The position numbers were made by a program, and so were the translations under genes. Positions 1 through 8,532 of a stretch of DNA of 61,082 nt are shown here, piece by piece; position 1 is the stretch's first letter; each line of letters opens with the position of its first letter. Location: NCBI GenBank assembly GCA_964496505.1, contig CAZBZV010000017.1:1-61082 (forward strand), in the 5' to 3' direction. The notes below the pieces were generated by a model, which made no database searches, was not told the origin of the DNA, and saw only the letters and a list, made by a program, of their open reading frames with translations. The stretch is from JAABVY01 sp964496505 (GTDB lineage Bacteria; Zixibacteria; MSB-5A5; JAABVY01).

Positions 1-493
1 GGCGGAGGGGCATAAGTGTTATCATGCCTCTGGGCGTTCCAAATCGCACATCTTCCACTTGCAGCGAGAAATGAGTTACTAGAAGTAACTGTGAAAACAT
101 TCTGAAATTGCTGGCCTACACTGGCAATACGGATAATGTCGCCAAGGTCTACATCTGGAATGGATAGCCATCCACTCCCATCGTTTGGATCAATGGGATC
201 TGCAGGGCCATCGCCATCAGTATCCCGCCATCCGATATGGCCAAGGGTATAATCGCAAATACTACTAAACCACGGCCCCTTCATCACACATTGGACTGAG
301 TTATTGTTACAGGTTTCGCAATTTCCATTGACAACCTGAAGATATCCATATGGCTTTTCGCAGTCGTCCGCGTCGCAACTATTTTCATATTCATCCCAAG
401 CTCTATAAATATGCCCAATTTCATGCCGAATTGTCTCATAATTGCTATTCGTGTAGGTTGCTACAATAAAGCAACCGCCCACGCAATTTAGAT
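1..493 (-). pseudogene. 3' part of secreted HExxH zinc metalloprotease, split by IS481 and cut by window edge
   Basis: Reading the minus strand from 493 down to 1 gives about 164 codons with no stop, running off the left edge. The frame has no start of its own because the IS element occupies the upstream side. It contains HEIGHIYRAWDEY, a classic HExxH zinc-binding and catalytic motif followed by a W-D-E-Y block like that of M64 (IgA-peptidase-like) proteases. Several cysteines follow (CDADDC, CETC, QCVMK, ICDYT), consistent with an exported disulfide-bonded protein, then an Asp-rich DTDGDG segment that may bind calcium. Joined to the 1504-2125 fragment it continues in the same frame, so both were one gene. 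The M64 assignment is inference from the motif neighbourhood; the HExxH motif is seen directly. Confidence 0.75.
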
Positions 494-518
494 TGTGAAA
501 GTCACAACCTCGGTTGAC
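494..518 (+). repeat. IS481 left terminal inverted repeat
   Basis: This pairs with 1479-1503 at 18 of 25 positions, with shared TGTGA at the tip and TCGGTT near the inner end. It defines the left boundary of the element. Confidence 0.75.
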
Positions 519-571
519 AGATTGTAATAATTTGGTTAATTATTGTGAAAAGCACAGGGAGGTCGTTACAG

Positions 572-1483
572 GTGACTAAAGCTCAGAGGGATATTAGCAG
601 AAAACTAAGAATATTAAAGCATGCCCAAGAAACCGGAAATATATCCAAAACTTGCCGTTATTTTGGTATTTGTAGAACCAGTTTCTATGATTGGAAAAAG
701 GCATATGAACAAACGGGGGAAGCGGGCCTTATTAATAGCAAACCCTGCCCGATAAATGTTCCTCTGAGAATTCCACTGGAAATCGAAGAAAAAATTCTTC
801 ACCTGCGCAAAAAGTATCACCTGGGACAAGTACGCATAGCATGGTTTCTGGAACGATACCACGGGATCAAGGTGTCGCCTGGAGGCGTTCGCAACGTATT
901 ACTCCGTAATGGAATGAATCGATTGCCGAAGAATGCTAAAAAGCGTACGATTAAAACTCATCGCTATGAAAAACAGATTCCCGGCCATCACATTCAAGTG
1001 GATGTGAAGTTCCTCAAGTTCAAGGATCAGACCGGCTGCAAGGTACGCCGCTTCCAATATACAGCCATTGATGATGCTACTCGAATCCGAGCTTTGAAAA
1101 TATATAAACGACATACCCAGGAGAACGCTATTAAATTCGTTGAATATGTGATTGCCAAATTCCCTTTTAGAATACATACTGTCAGGACTGATAACGGCCA
1201 TGAGTTTCAAGCCAAGTTTCACTGGCATCTTGCTGATCTGGGCATTCGCCACGTATATATCAAGCCGGGCACTCCTCGGCTTAACGGTAAAGTAGAACGC
1301 TCACATGGCACCGATGAAACGGAATTCTATCAACTCCTGGAATATACTGATGATGTAGATCTAAATAAAAAACTTATCTTGTGGGAAGATTATTACAACT
1401 TACATAGGCCGCATTCGGCTTTGAATGGAAAATCACCTTATGAGGTTTTAAGGAAGAAAATGCATTCTTATCAAAATCGTTAA
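572..1483 (+). CDS. IS481-family DDE transposase
   Basis: The protein has about 303 residues. An N-terminal helix-turn-helix (NISKTCRYFGICRTSFYDWK) is followed by an rve integrase core. The catalytic triad is visible as D in HIQVDVKFL, D in VRTDNGHEF and E in NGKVERSH, and the C-terminal end has the usual NLHRPHSALNGKSPYE segment. I chose GTG at 572 because AGGGAGG lies about 9 nt upstream and family members usually start with (M/V)TKAQRD; an earlier GTG at 545 lies outside the expected start. There are no frameshifts or internal stops, so the enzyme looks intact and could still be active. It sits alone between the two terminal inverted repeats. Confidence 0.9.
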   Translation: MTKAQRDISRKLRILKHAQETGNISKTCRYFGICRTSFYDWKKAYEQTGEAGLINSKPCPINVPLRIPLEIEEKILHLRKKYHLGQVRIAWFLERYHGIKVSPGGVRNVLLRNGMNRLPKNAKKRTIKTHRYEKQIPGHHIQVDVKFLKFKDQTGCKVRRFQYTAIDDATRIRALKIYKRHTQENAIKFVEYVIAKFPFRIHTVRTDNGHEFQAKFHWHLADLGIRHVYIKPGTPRLNGKVERSHGTDETEFYQLLEYTDDVDLNKKLILWEDYYNLHRPHSALNGKSPYEVLRKKMHSYQNR

Positions 1484-1503
1484 CCGAAGTTATGTTCATC
1501 ACA
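1479..1503 (-). repeat. IS481 right terminal inverted repeat
   Basis: Reverse-complement partner of the left repeat. The transposase stop codon at 1481-1483 lies within it. Confidence 0.75.
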
Positions 1504-2125
1504 AATAATCCGCTCCCTTCACTATTTCCGCTACAACTAAATCCTCCTGATCTTTTGTCCAATTCTCATCTTCTACACCATTAGCAATGCTTTCCATAAG
1601 GATTATTTTTATAGCCGATCTGCCTATCATAAATTGGCTTGTGTATCCATCAGCTTTGCTTATCCGAAGACTCTCAGATTCATAATAAAATATATCATCT
1701 TGTGGAATATGGTTTTTTTCCCGATAAGTTGTTAATTCTTGATTAGTTTTTGATTGCATAGTATTATTTTCATAAATCTGATTAAGAATATATTTCCATG
1801 CACTAAAAGCTATTTTATTTTTTGGTTTTGTTCCATCCCTAAAAATGACTTTCGGATAATGCAGTTTTTTAAACCCAAAGCGATAAAAATCTAATTCTGA
1901 ATCATGATTTATCCTTGCTAAGACCGTATTGGGAGGAAAAATGTGATATACATGTATTCCAAATGAATGCAATTTATCTATTTCTTTTTCAAGTTGGTCA
2001 ATATTTTTGGATTTGGTTTCAATATAGATCAATTCAGTATTTTCCGCATATGCCGCATCAATTGCATTTAAAAAGAGAAATATAAATGCTATTAAGCATA
2101 TCCTCTTGAAATATTGAATTCTCAT
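1504..2125 (-). pseudogene. 5' part of secreted HExxH metalloprotease, truncated by IS481
   Basis: The start codon is ATG at 2125, 1 nt after the stop of the upstream lipoprotein gene, indicating translational coupling. The N-terminus is a clear signal peptide (hydrophobic LIAFIFLFLNAID followed by AYA, then the mature ENTELIYIE). The next ~180 residues have no motif I recognise. The reading frame enters the IS at 1503 and stops a codon later. If the IS is removed, the frame passes from codons for KGADY straight into YLNCVGGCFIVATY on the other side, leading to the HEIGH motif. The gene is therefore a secreted zinc protease inactivated by the insertion. Codon use is AT-rich compared with the DNA beyond 3.3 kb. 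Confidence 0.8.
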
Positions 2126-2126
2126 T

Positions 2127-2489
2127 TCATTTACCCCGTTTCAAATAGAAATCAAGGATGACTGTATCTTCCCTGATGACCTCAATTTCCCTTTTTGCTT
2201 CTTCATATCCCTCTCTGGAAGCAGCGACCTCATATATGCCCGCGTTAAATCCGGAATAAAAGGAATATCGTCCAGAGGTGTCCGTATAAATTTGAGTATT
2301 GGAAGAATCCAATGAAATATGACCATAATTAATGCTTGCACTATCTAAGCCGCTTGTGGTATCTTCATCAAAAACAATTCCCTTTACCCAACCGCCTTTA
2401 GGCATATTTTTATCAGTTTCCTGACCCAAATCACAGGATGTGCAAAAAACAAGTAATATAGATAATGACAGATAAGAAAATTTCTGCAT
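2127..2489 (-). CDS. Small lipoprotein with carboxypeptidase-regulatory-like domain
   Basis: 120 residues. An N-terminal hydrophobic segment ends in CTSC, a plausible but non-canonical lipobox, so it is probably a lipoprotein. Residues ~33-115 look like a CarboxypepD_reg/transthyretin-like beta sandwich, with the pattern VKGIVFDEDT..., TDTSGRYSFYSGF and YEVAASREGYEEA typical of the family. Such domains are usually structural parts of envelope proteins. It lies between a paralogue (2508-2843) and the interrupted metalloprotease, all on the same strand with gaps of 18 and 1 nt, so the three form an operon. The specific function is unknown. Confidence 0.75.
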   Translation of the reverse strand: MQKFSYLSLSILLVFCTSCDLGQETDKNMPKGGWVKGIVFDEDTTSGLDSASINYGHISLDSSNTQIYTDTSGRYSFYSGFNAGIYEVAASREGYEEAKREIEVIREDTVILDFYLKRGK

Positions 2490-2507
2490 TAGATACCTCC
2501 TAGAAAT

Positions 2508-2843
2508 TTAATGACCTAACTCAAAATCCTGTGTGATTGTATCAGCTGGCAATACTCGAATTTCGGCTGAAGATCCCTGGTATCCATTTTTTTCAGCAAT
2601 TATGGTAACCGATGCTGGAAATGTGCTAAATATGTAATAACCGTTTTCATCTGTAAAAGCAAATACATCAGTAGCTGATACATAGACTTTGACTGAGTCA
2701 ATAGGATTTAATGTTCCTGACTCAAAAACGTGTCCGGATACAGCTCCGAGAGGCGGTTCACCGATAGTATCCTCCGAACACCAGACGACAAGCAATACAA
2801 CACAAACACAGGCGAAAATCAGCATTACTATTTTTTTCTTCAT
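2508..2843 (-). CDS. Small lipoprotein with carboxypeptidase-regulatory-like domain (paralogue)
   Basis: 111 residues. A signal sequence with a long hydrophobic stretch is followed by VWCSED, where the Cys is likely lipidated. The rest is one CarboxypepD_reg-like domain (VSGHVFESGT, FTDENGYYIFSTFP, IIAEKNGYQGSSAEI). It shares the same domain plan with the next gene downstream, so the pair probably arose by duplication. It is first in the minus-strand lipoprotein-lipoprotein-protease operon. The purpose is not known; association with the secreted protease at the cell envelope is inference from gene order. Confidence 0.75.
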   Translation of the reverse strand: MKKKIVMLIFACVCVVLLVVWCSEDTIGEPPLGAVSGHVFESGTLNPIDSVKVYVSATDVFAFTDENGYYIFSTFPASVTIIAEKNGYQGSSAEIRVLPADTITQDFELGH

Positions 2844-3299
2844 AGATTATTCTCCTTGCTTTAGTAAAATCAGCAGTTCTTGTAAGATAAAATAATTCCC
2901 CCTCAACTCGGTATAGTATTCATAAGCAAAACCTCCCCGTTCAGATTCATATTTAAATACAGCTTTCCTGTGCGGTGCCGGGATCTTTTTATTGATGCAG
3001 CCATTGTTATTAACGAATAACGGGCTATTTTGTCAATTATTTTTTTCTACATAACATCTGACTTAAACTGCCAGACGGGCCAATTTCGAAGCTCGGAGAG
3101 AGCATTAAAAAAGGACCCATAACGACAAAATGAGATTAGATTTTCGCATCAGCTTCATATTGATTTTCAAGTACACAAATATGCCAAAACAGGCCTATTT
3201 ATCTCATAGTTTTTTCTTGCTTATGACTTTAGCATGGACTATATTTGTCCGACGTTTTATTGTAAGGCGTTTGATGATAACAGGGAAGTTGGGGGAAGA
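2844..3299. other. Divergent intergenic region, AT-rich
   Basis: About 450 bp between the minus-strand lipoprotein operon and the plus-strand PEGA gene. It should hold both promoters. I see no gene, tRNA, convincing terminator or recognisable riboswitch in it. An earlier in-frame start at 3234 for the plus-strand gene is rejected in favour of 3300. Confidence 0.5.
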
Positions 3300-4013
3300 A
3301 TGAAGATAAGGACTTGCATTTTACTGACATTGCTTTTGGCTGCTCCGCTTCTGGCCCAGACGGAGGGCAATCTGGAGGTGACATCCGATCCTCCGGGCAC
3401 CACGATAAAACTCGAGGGTGAATTGAATCTGGCCGGAGTGACGCCTACCATATTCAGTCAGCCCTTAAGCGGGCCCTATAAGCTCAAGGCCAGCAGAGAT
3501 GGCTATGAGAGCTATGAGACCGAATTGAATTTGACCGGCGGGACGCCGCTCAGGGTAAATATCAAGCTCGCGCCTAAGACTCGATTCAAGGCTTTTCTGC
3601 GATCAGCCGTGATCCCCGGATGGGGACAGTTTTATTCCGGCCAGAATAGCCGAGGTGTCCTCTTTGGAGTGGCCGCGCTTGCCTCCGGGGTGGTAACATT
3701 GATCGCGCAGGAGGATTTCAAGGACAAAAGGGATACTTATGATGAATTGCTGGACGAGTTCAACGAGGAGCGCTCCATAGAAATCAGACGGCAGATGGAG
3801 GATGAGATCGATCTGGCAAGGGAAGAAGCCTACGATGCCGAGACATTCCGAAATGTCTCGCTGGGTGTTCTGGCGGCGGTTTGGACCTACAATATTATCG
3901 ATGCCGTGATCTTTTTCCCTGACCGGAAATATGATTCCTATGTGCCTCGTGTATCTTTAAATGCCGGCGATGATCTCTCTGGGGTCAACTTAAATCTGAG
4001 TTTCAAATTCTGA
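3300..4013 (+). CDS. PEGA-domain / DUF5683-like envelope protein
   Basis: 237 residues from the ATG at 3300, which has GGGGGAAGA directly upstream and begins a normal signal peptide (MKIRTCILL ... LLAQ). An earlier in-frame start at 3234 would put 22 non-leader residues before the signal. Mature residues ~25-90 match a PEGA domain (VTSDPPGTTIKLEGE, YKLKASRDGYESY). The second half has AVIPGWGQFYSGQ followed by hydrophobic segments, as in DUF5683-type membrane proteins, separated by a charged coiled region (DELLDEFNEERSIEIRRQ). It begins a five-gene run leading to prsK and prsR, so a cell-envelope role is likely. The exact function is unknown. Confidence 0.75.
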   Translation: MKIRTCILLTLLLAAPLLAQTEGNLEVTSDPPGTTIKLEGELNLAGVTPTIFSQPLSGPYKLKASRDGYESYETELNLTGGTPLRVNIKLAPKTRFKAFLRSAVIPGWGQFYSGQNSRGVLFGVAALASGVVTLIAQEDFKDKRDTYDELLDEFNEERSIEIRRQMEDEIDLAREEAYDAETFRNVSLGVLAAVWTYNIIDAVIFFPDRKYDSYVPRVSLNAGDDLSGVNLNLSFKF

Positions 4014-4026
4014 GGTGGGTGTCAAG

Positions 4027-5562
4027 ATGAAGAAATTTATAATACCGTTTGTAATACTGCTTTTGGGATTGTGGATCGCCTGCGATCGCGAAATCCCCTC
4101 TGATTTCGACCTGGACGAATTTCCCGAGGCTCCGGCTCCGCCCACTAATCTGCGTATACAGGTGGGGGACAATGTCCTGAATTTGAGCTGGGAGGTTGGA
4201 AACGCCTTGGCCATTGAAAAATATTTCATTTACCGAACCAATAACGCCCAGGATACACTTGAGCTTTATGACTCCAGCACAACCACCGGCTATGCCGATG
4301 AAGGTGTGCAGAACGGCATACGTTATTTGTACCAAGTATCCGCGCTCTCGACTCAGGATGTCGAGGGAAACCGTTCGGCGATTACATCGGCAATCCCCGG
4401 AATATTCTCTCTGACGATAAATAATGACGCCGAGTATACCAGCAGCCGTGATGTTAATGCCAATCCTACAGCTCCCGACGGTACCTCGCACATCATGCTT
4501 TCCAACAGCGAGGATTTCGCAAGTTCCAAATGGCTGAATTACTCCAATTCGGTCAGCTGGCAGTTGACGGACGGTGACGGCGAGAAGACCGTTTATGCAA
4601 GATTCAAGGATTCAGAGGGCAATCAGACTACCGAATCGTTCAGCGATGATATCACTCTGGACACCCGTGCCGAGATTGATACGTTTTATATCAGCGGGTC
4701 GGATTATACTTTCGAGCCGGGCGACAAGATACATTTCGTACTGGATGCCGGCGAAACCGGAGGAAGCGCGACTGTTGAGATTGTCGATGTGGCAGCTTTG
4801 AACCTGTTCGACAACGGCTCCAACGGCGATGCAATTGCAGGAAACGGGATTTATGAATTCGATTACATTATTCCGCCCAATACCGAGGTGTTGAATTCTT
4901 CTGTCACAGCAAGTTTCACCGACCGTGCCGATAACCAGGCTCCGCAATATATATTGCCGGATTTGATTCAGATTGCCAGCCCTCCCGAAGCGCCGGAGCT
5001 TTCGGCTGTTGGCTCGAAGGAAGATCAGATCGAACTGGCCTGGATATCATCATCGATCCCAGATTTCAAAAGATATCGTATATATCGTAGCGAGAGCTCG
5101 ACTGTTAATGAGAGCTCGGAGCTGGTGACCACTATAACAGATCAAAATTCCGAGAGCTACACCGACGAGGAGCTCGATCCGAACACGAGATATTATTACA
5201 GGTTATTTATCTATGATAATTCGGGATTGAGCGCGGGAAGCAATACTGTCAACCGGACTACAAGCGCCAATGTCGATCCCATGCCCGTTTCGCTGGCGAT
5301 GGAGGTTCGTGATTCGGTTACTTTCCGGCTGACCTGGACCCGGAATGATGATACCGATTTCGAGTCGTACAGGATTTACCGTTCGACTTCCAGCGGTGTA
5401 AGTAATTCGCCCGAGAATCTCCTGGTAATCGAGAACAGCCAGACAACCACAAATTTTACCGATGATGCGGCTGAGTTCGGTAACACATATTATTATAAAG
5501 TCTATGTTTTTGACCGTTTCGGAGCATCCTCCGGATCGAATGAGGTTTTTGCTCCAAAGTAA
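4027..5562 (+). CDS. Fibronectin type III repeat lipoprotein
   Basis: 511 residues from ATG 4027, preceded by GAGGTGGG; GTG at 4015 is in frame but lies inside the ribosome-binding site. A signal sequence ends at LWIAC, a probable lipidation Cys. Domain order: an Fn3 repeat at ~35-115, an Ig-like segment at ~125-210 (VSWQLTDGDGEKTVYARFKD), a second beta-rich domain with DNGSNGDAIAGNGIYEFDY, then two Fn3 repeats at ~320-405 and ~415-510 (each with YRIYRS and NTYYYKVYVFD-type strands). These are extracellular binding or spacer modules. The gene starts 14 nt after the PEGA gene, so they are probably co-transcribed. The partner is unknown. Confidence 0.8.
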   Translation: MKKFIIPFVILLLGLWIACDREIPSDFDLDEFPEAPAPPTNLRIQVGDNVLNLSWEVGNALAIEKYFIYRTNNAQDTLELYDSSTTTGYADEGVQNGIRYLYQVSALSTQDVEGNRSAITSAIPGIFSLTINNDAEYTSSRDVNANPTAPDGTSHIMLSNSEDFASSKWLNYSNSVSWQLTDGDGEKTVYARFKDSEGNQTTESFSDDITLDTRAEIDTFYISGSDYTFEPGDKIHFVLDAGETGGSATVEIVDVAALNLFDNGSNGDAIAGNGIYEFDYIIPPNTEVLNSSVTASFTDRADNQAPQYILPDLIQIASPPEAPELSAVGSKEDQIELAWISSSIPDFKRYRIYRSESSTVNESSELVTTITDQNSESYTDEELDPNTRYYYRLFIYDNSGLSAGSNTVNRTTSANVDPMPVSLAMEVRDSVTFRLTWTRNDDTDFESYRIYRSTSSGVSNSPENLLVIENSQTTTNFTDDAAEFGNTYYYKVYVFDRFGASSGSNEVFAPK

Positions 5563-5578
5563 ACGAAGGGCCTGAGAT

Positions 5579-6421
5579 ATGTCCGCAATACTTAAAATAA
5601 ATAATTTTATATCGGTGTTTATCGATGCCTTAAAATCGTTATTTTACATCAGGCTGTGGACGCCATTCTTTATATTTTTCGTAATCTCACTTGCCTTTGC
5701 ATATATAATACTGAATCCGTATTCCGGATTCTGGACCGGGTTCGTGACTGCAATCGGTACCAGCGGAATTTTCGGCGGGGGAGAGGCATTTACGCATTAT
5801 CCCCAGCATCTGTTTTTGTCGCCCTCGGTACATTCGAGAATAAACCTGATTCTCTCGGTAATACTGGACTCGCTTTTGACCGGGGCAGCCTTTGCGATTT
5901 TCGCCGGATTCTTCAGTGGTGAGAAAGTCAAATTTTCAGAGGGGGTGAGGATCGCCTTCTCGAAGTACCACTGGCTTGTGCTGGCGAATATTATTATTTA
6001 TGCGATTCTCATCTTCGTGCAGTGGCTTCTTCCTGAAATCTTCATTGATATGCTGATCGGGAATCCGCGCCGGGTCTTTGCATTTATCGTAGCTTTGAAG
6101 GTGTTTATGTTTCTGGCGCTTTCACCTTTTGTATATGTTATCCCGTATATAGTTCTTAACAACGAAAATCTGTTTTCGGCCATTTTAAAATCGATAAAGT
6201 TTTTCTTCCGGAATTTCTTCAGCACATTTTTCGCGATATTCATCACGCAGCTTATCGTACTGCCGTTATCGCTGGGTCTGGATTATTCGAGCTGGGTGGC
6301 AGATAAATTCAGCCCGGAGACGATTGCGGTAATTTTGTATCTGGAAGTTTTCGTAACCATGATTGCGTCTCTGCTCCTTACGGCCATGCTCACTCGCTTT
6401 TTCATTGAATACAACGAGTAG
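5579..6421 (+). CDS. Polytopic inner-membrane protein, unknown function
   Basis: 280 residues with about six hydrophobic segments (for example FFIFFVISLAFAYIIL, LVLANIIIYAILIFVQWLL and VFAFIVALKVFMFLALS), so it is an integral membrane protein. I recognise no catalytic motif. Short hydrophilic loops separate the segments. It lies 16 nt after the Fn3 lipoprotein and 6 nt before prsK, so it is very likely in the same transcript as the PEP-CTERM sensor system. A role in envelope organisation is only inference from that position. Confidence 0.65.
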   Translation: MSAILKINNFISVFIDALKSLFYIRLWTPFFIFFVISLAFAYIILNPYSGFWTGFVTAIGTSGIFGGGEAFTHYPQHLFLSPSVHSRINLILSVILDSLLTGAAFAIFAGFFSGEKVKFSEGVRIAFSKYHWLVLANIIIYAILIFVQWLLPEIFIDMLIGNPRRVFAFIVALKVFMFLALSPFVYVIPYIVLNNENLFSAILKSIKFFFRNFFSTFFAIFITQLIVLPLSLGLDYSSWVADKFSPETIAVILYLEVFVTMIASLLLTAMLTRFFIEYNE

Positions 6422-6427
6422 GCAGAT

Positions 6428-8527
6428 ATGTATCTCTGGGAAAGTATTGTACTTCTCCTTTCATCGATTGTCCTACTGATATCATCAATAATTTCGCTTT
6501 TCGGCAGAACCGGCACGCTCTCGCGGATCGTGTTTTTCCTGGGCGGTTTGCTTTTTGCCGCATTATTCTTCCGAATTTATCTCTTCTATCCGGAGCCAGC
6601 CTTCGGAAATCTGCGGCTTCCCGTGGATATGAATGTGATATTGGTGATTTTGCCGTTTGTATGGCTCTTGTTTTCGATGATATTCGCTCGTGAGGATTAC
6701 AAAGCTTCGCTCAAGCGTGGAAAGGTCTGGCTGGTGTTTATTGGACTCCTGGCGGTGGGCTTTACGGTTGCGGGAATTTTCAGGCCGATCTTTGTACTGG
6801 CCGGAAACTATCCCAACCCGCATCAAATCCTGGTCTCACGTTTGGGGCAATGGTATTTCCTGTACCTTATCGTAGCCGCAGCGATGGTGATGATAAATCT
6901 GGAGAGTACTTATCGTGCCAGCTGGGGAGTATACCGCCGCAAGCTGCGGCCCTCTATAATGCTTCTGGGATTGATGCTTATAACACTTCTGATCTCGGCC
7001 AGCCTGGTGCTTTTAAGCGGTGAGATCAACCGTCTCACGTTCAGCCTCCTTGCGGGACTGGCGGCGTTTGCCTCTGTCCTGATTGCAATATATTTCATGC
7101 GATATGAGCCCCAGCAGTCGGGCGTATATGTGCGCAGGCATGCCATATATTCATCAGTCGCCATCATAATAATCGGATTCTACCTTGTGCTTGCAGGTGC
7201 AATCGGGAAAGTGATACAGATTATCGGCGGAGATGTCAAGCTGTTCGCGAGCGTATTGGGGGCCATGGTAGCATTTGTGATATTGATGGCGCTGCTGTTA
7301 TCGCGTTCGATCAAGGACCGCATAAAGGGGACAGTCGATAAGACCTTCCATCCCGGCCAGCTTGACTTTGAGGAGGAACTGGCTTCATTCTCCGAGGACA
7401 TCGCAACAATACTCGATCCGGAGGAACTGACATCAAAGATTCTGGAATTGTTCAAAGACCGTCTTGGAATCGGCAAGCTGTATCTTTTCTATACAGATCC
7501 CAATCAGGCGCAGTTGAGAATGACATATCCGCGCGAACATGAAATGGCCGAGGAGATTCGCATTCCCAGCAACGGTATTTTTGCAGCCTGGCTCTTCCGT
7601 CACGGCGAGGCGATGGTTATGGATGATCTGGCGGAACGCCTGACCACAGAAGGTGAAAAGATCGAGGAGCTGGAAAAACTGCGGAAGCTCGATATCGAAA
7701 TCACCCTGCCGCTTATTGCAAAACAGAGGCTGGTGGGGATCCTTTTTCTGGGATCGAAGGCAAACAAGGAACCTTTCATGCATCGCGAGATTCAATTCAT
7801 ATCCTCAATCGGCCACCAGTTTTCCCTGGCGCTTTTTTCGGCGCGGCTTTCCCAGGAACTTCTGGATGCACGGCAAATCGAATCATTTCATAAGTTCACG
7901 ACATTCATAATGCACGATCTCAAAAATTCCGTTTCCATGCTTTCAATGCTGCTGCAGAACTATGAATCGAATATGGACAATCCGGAGTTTCAGAAATCCG
8001 CCATGACAACGATCACCGGCGCGGTCAACCGGATGCAGAGGGTGATGGACAAGCTTAAAGGCGGGGCGGAGGCGGAAACTTTTGCCATTTCAGATTGCAA
8101 TTTAAATGAGATTGTATTAAGTTTGGAAGCTAAACTTGGTTTGAATGAGAATAGCAGGATAGAATACATTAAAGAGCTGAATGATGTCGGCAGTGTGCGA
8201 GCCGACCCCGATAAATTAGGTGAAGTGGTTAGAAATTTGATAATTAATGCAATGGAAGCAATGCCCGACGGCGGTAAGCTTTTTATAAATACATCCGAGG
8301 AAAACGATAAAGTGATACTGCGTGTAAACGACAACGGGGTGGGCATGTCTGCTGAATTTATTGCCAAGAAGCTGTTCAAGCCGTTTGCCACCACTAAGAA
8401 AAAAGGTCTTGGTATTGGACTGTTTCAGTCTAAGGACTGGGTTGAGAAAATGCACGGCAAGATGCTGGTTAAATCGGTGCAGGGGGAGGGTACCACATTC
8501 CGAATCGAGTTTCCCGCACAGGATTAA
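6428..8527 (+). CDS. prsK: PEP-CTERM system sensor histidine kinase PrsK
   Basis: 699 residues with the PrsK architecture. There are about eight transmembrane segments in residues ~1-290, a GAF-like sensor at ~310-470, then a kinase core. The H-box is FTTFIMHDLKNSVSML, with the phosphoacceptor His in MHDLKN. The ATPase part shows NLIINAMEAM (N box), DNGVGMS (G1) and GLGIGLFQSKDWVEKMHG (G2). PrsK is known to signal to PrsR to control PEP-CTERM/exosortase substrates. Here prsR follows after 5 nt, and PEP-CTERM genes lie about 10 kb downstream on the other strand. The length and full domain set make this a confident call. Confidence 0.9.
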   Translation: MYLWESIVLLLSSIVLLISSIISLFGRTGTLSRIVFFLGGLLFAALFFRIYLFYPEPAFGNLRLPVDMNVILVILPFVWLLFSMIFAREDYKASLKRGKVWLVFIGLLAVGFTVAGIFRPIFVLAGNYPNPHQILVSRLGQWYFLYLIVAAAMVMINLESTYRASWGVYRRKLRPSIMLLGLMLITLLISASLVLLSGEINRLTFSLLAGLAAFASVLIAIYFMRYEPQQSGVYVRRHAIYSSVAIIIIGFYLVLAGAIGKVIQIIGGDVKLFASVLGAMVAFVILMALLLSRSIKDRIKGTVDKTFHPGQLDFEEELASFSEDIATILDPEELTSKILELFKDRLGIGKLYLFYTDPNQAQLRMTYPREHEMAEEIRIPSNGIFAAWLFRHGEAMVMDDLAERLTTEGEKIEELEKLRKLDIEITLPLIAKQRLVGILFLGSKANKEPFMHREIQFISSIGHQFSLALFSARLSQELLDARQIESFHKFTTFIMHDLKNSVSMLSMLLQNYESNMDNPEFQKSAMTTITGAVNRMQRVMDKLKGGAEAETFAISDCNLNEIVLSLEAKLGLNENSRIEYIKELNDVGSVRADPDKLGEVVRNLIINAMEAMPDGGKLFINTSEENDKVILRVNDNGVGMSAEFIAKKLFKPFATTKKKGLGIGLFQSKDWVEKMHGKMLVKSVQGEGTTFRIEFPAQD

Positions 8528-8532
8528 GGAGT

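Larger units (their letters stand above)
494..1503. mobile_element. Complete IS481-family insertion sequence
   Basis: The element is bounded by imperfect 25-bp terminal inverted repeats, with 18 of 25 positions matching. The left end (494-518) begins TGTGAAAGTCACAACC and the right end, read inward on the minus strand from 1503, begins TGTGATGAACATAACT. It carries one DDE transposase filling almost the whole length, with the transposase stop codon inside the right repeat. The length of 1,010 bp is normal for IS481. I see no exact target-site duplication flanking it. It interrupts a minus-strand metalloprotease gene. Confidence 0.85.

Noticed and set aside
483..1514. Target-site duplication flanking IS481
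   Set aside because: The sequences at 486-493 and 1504-1511 do not form an exact direct repeat at any plausible element boundary.
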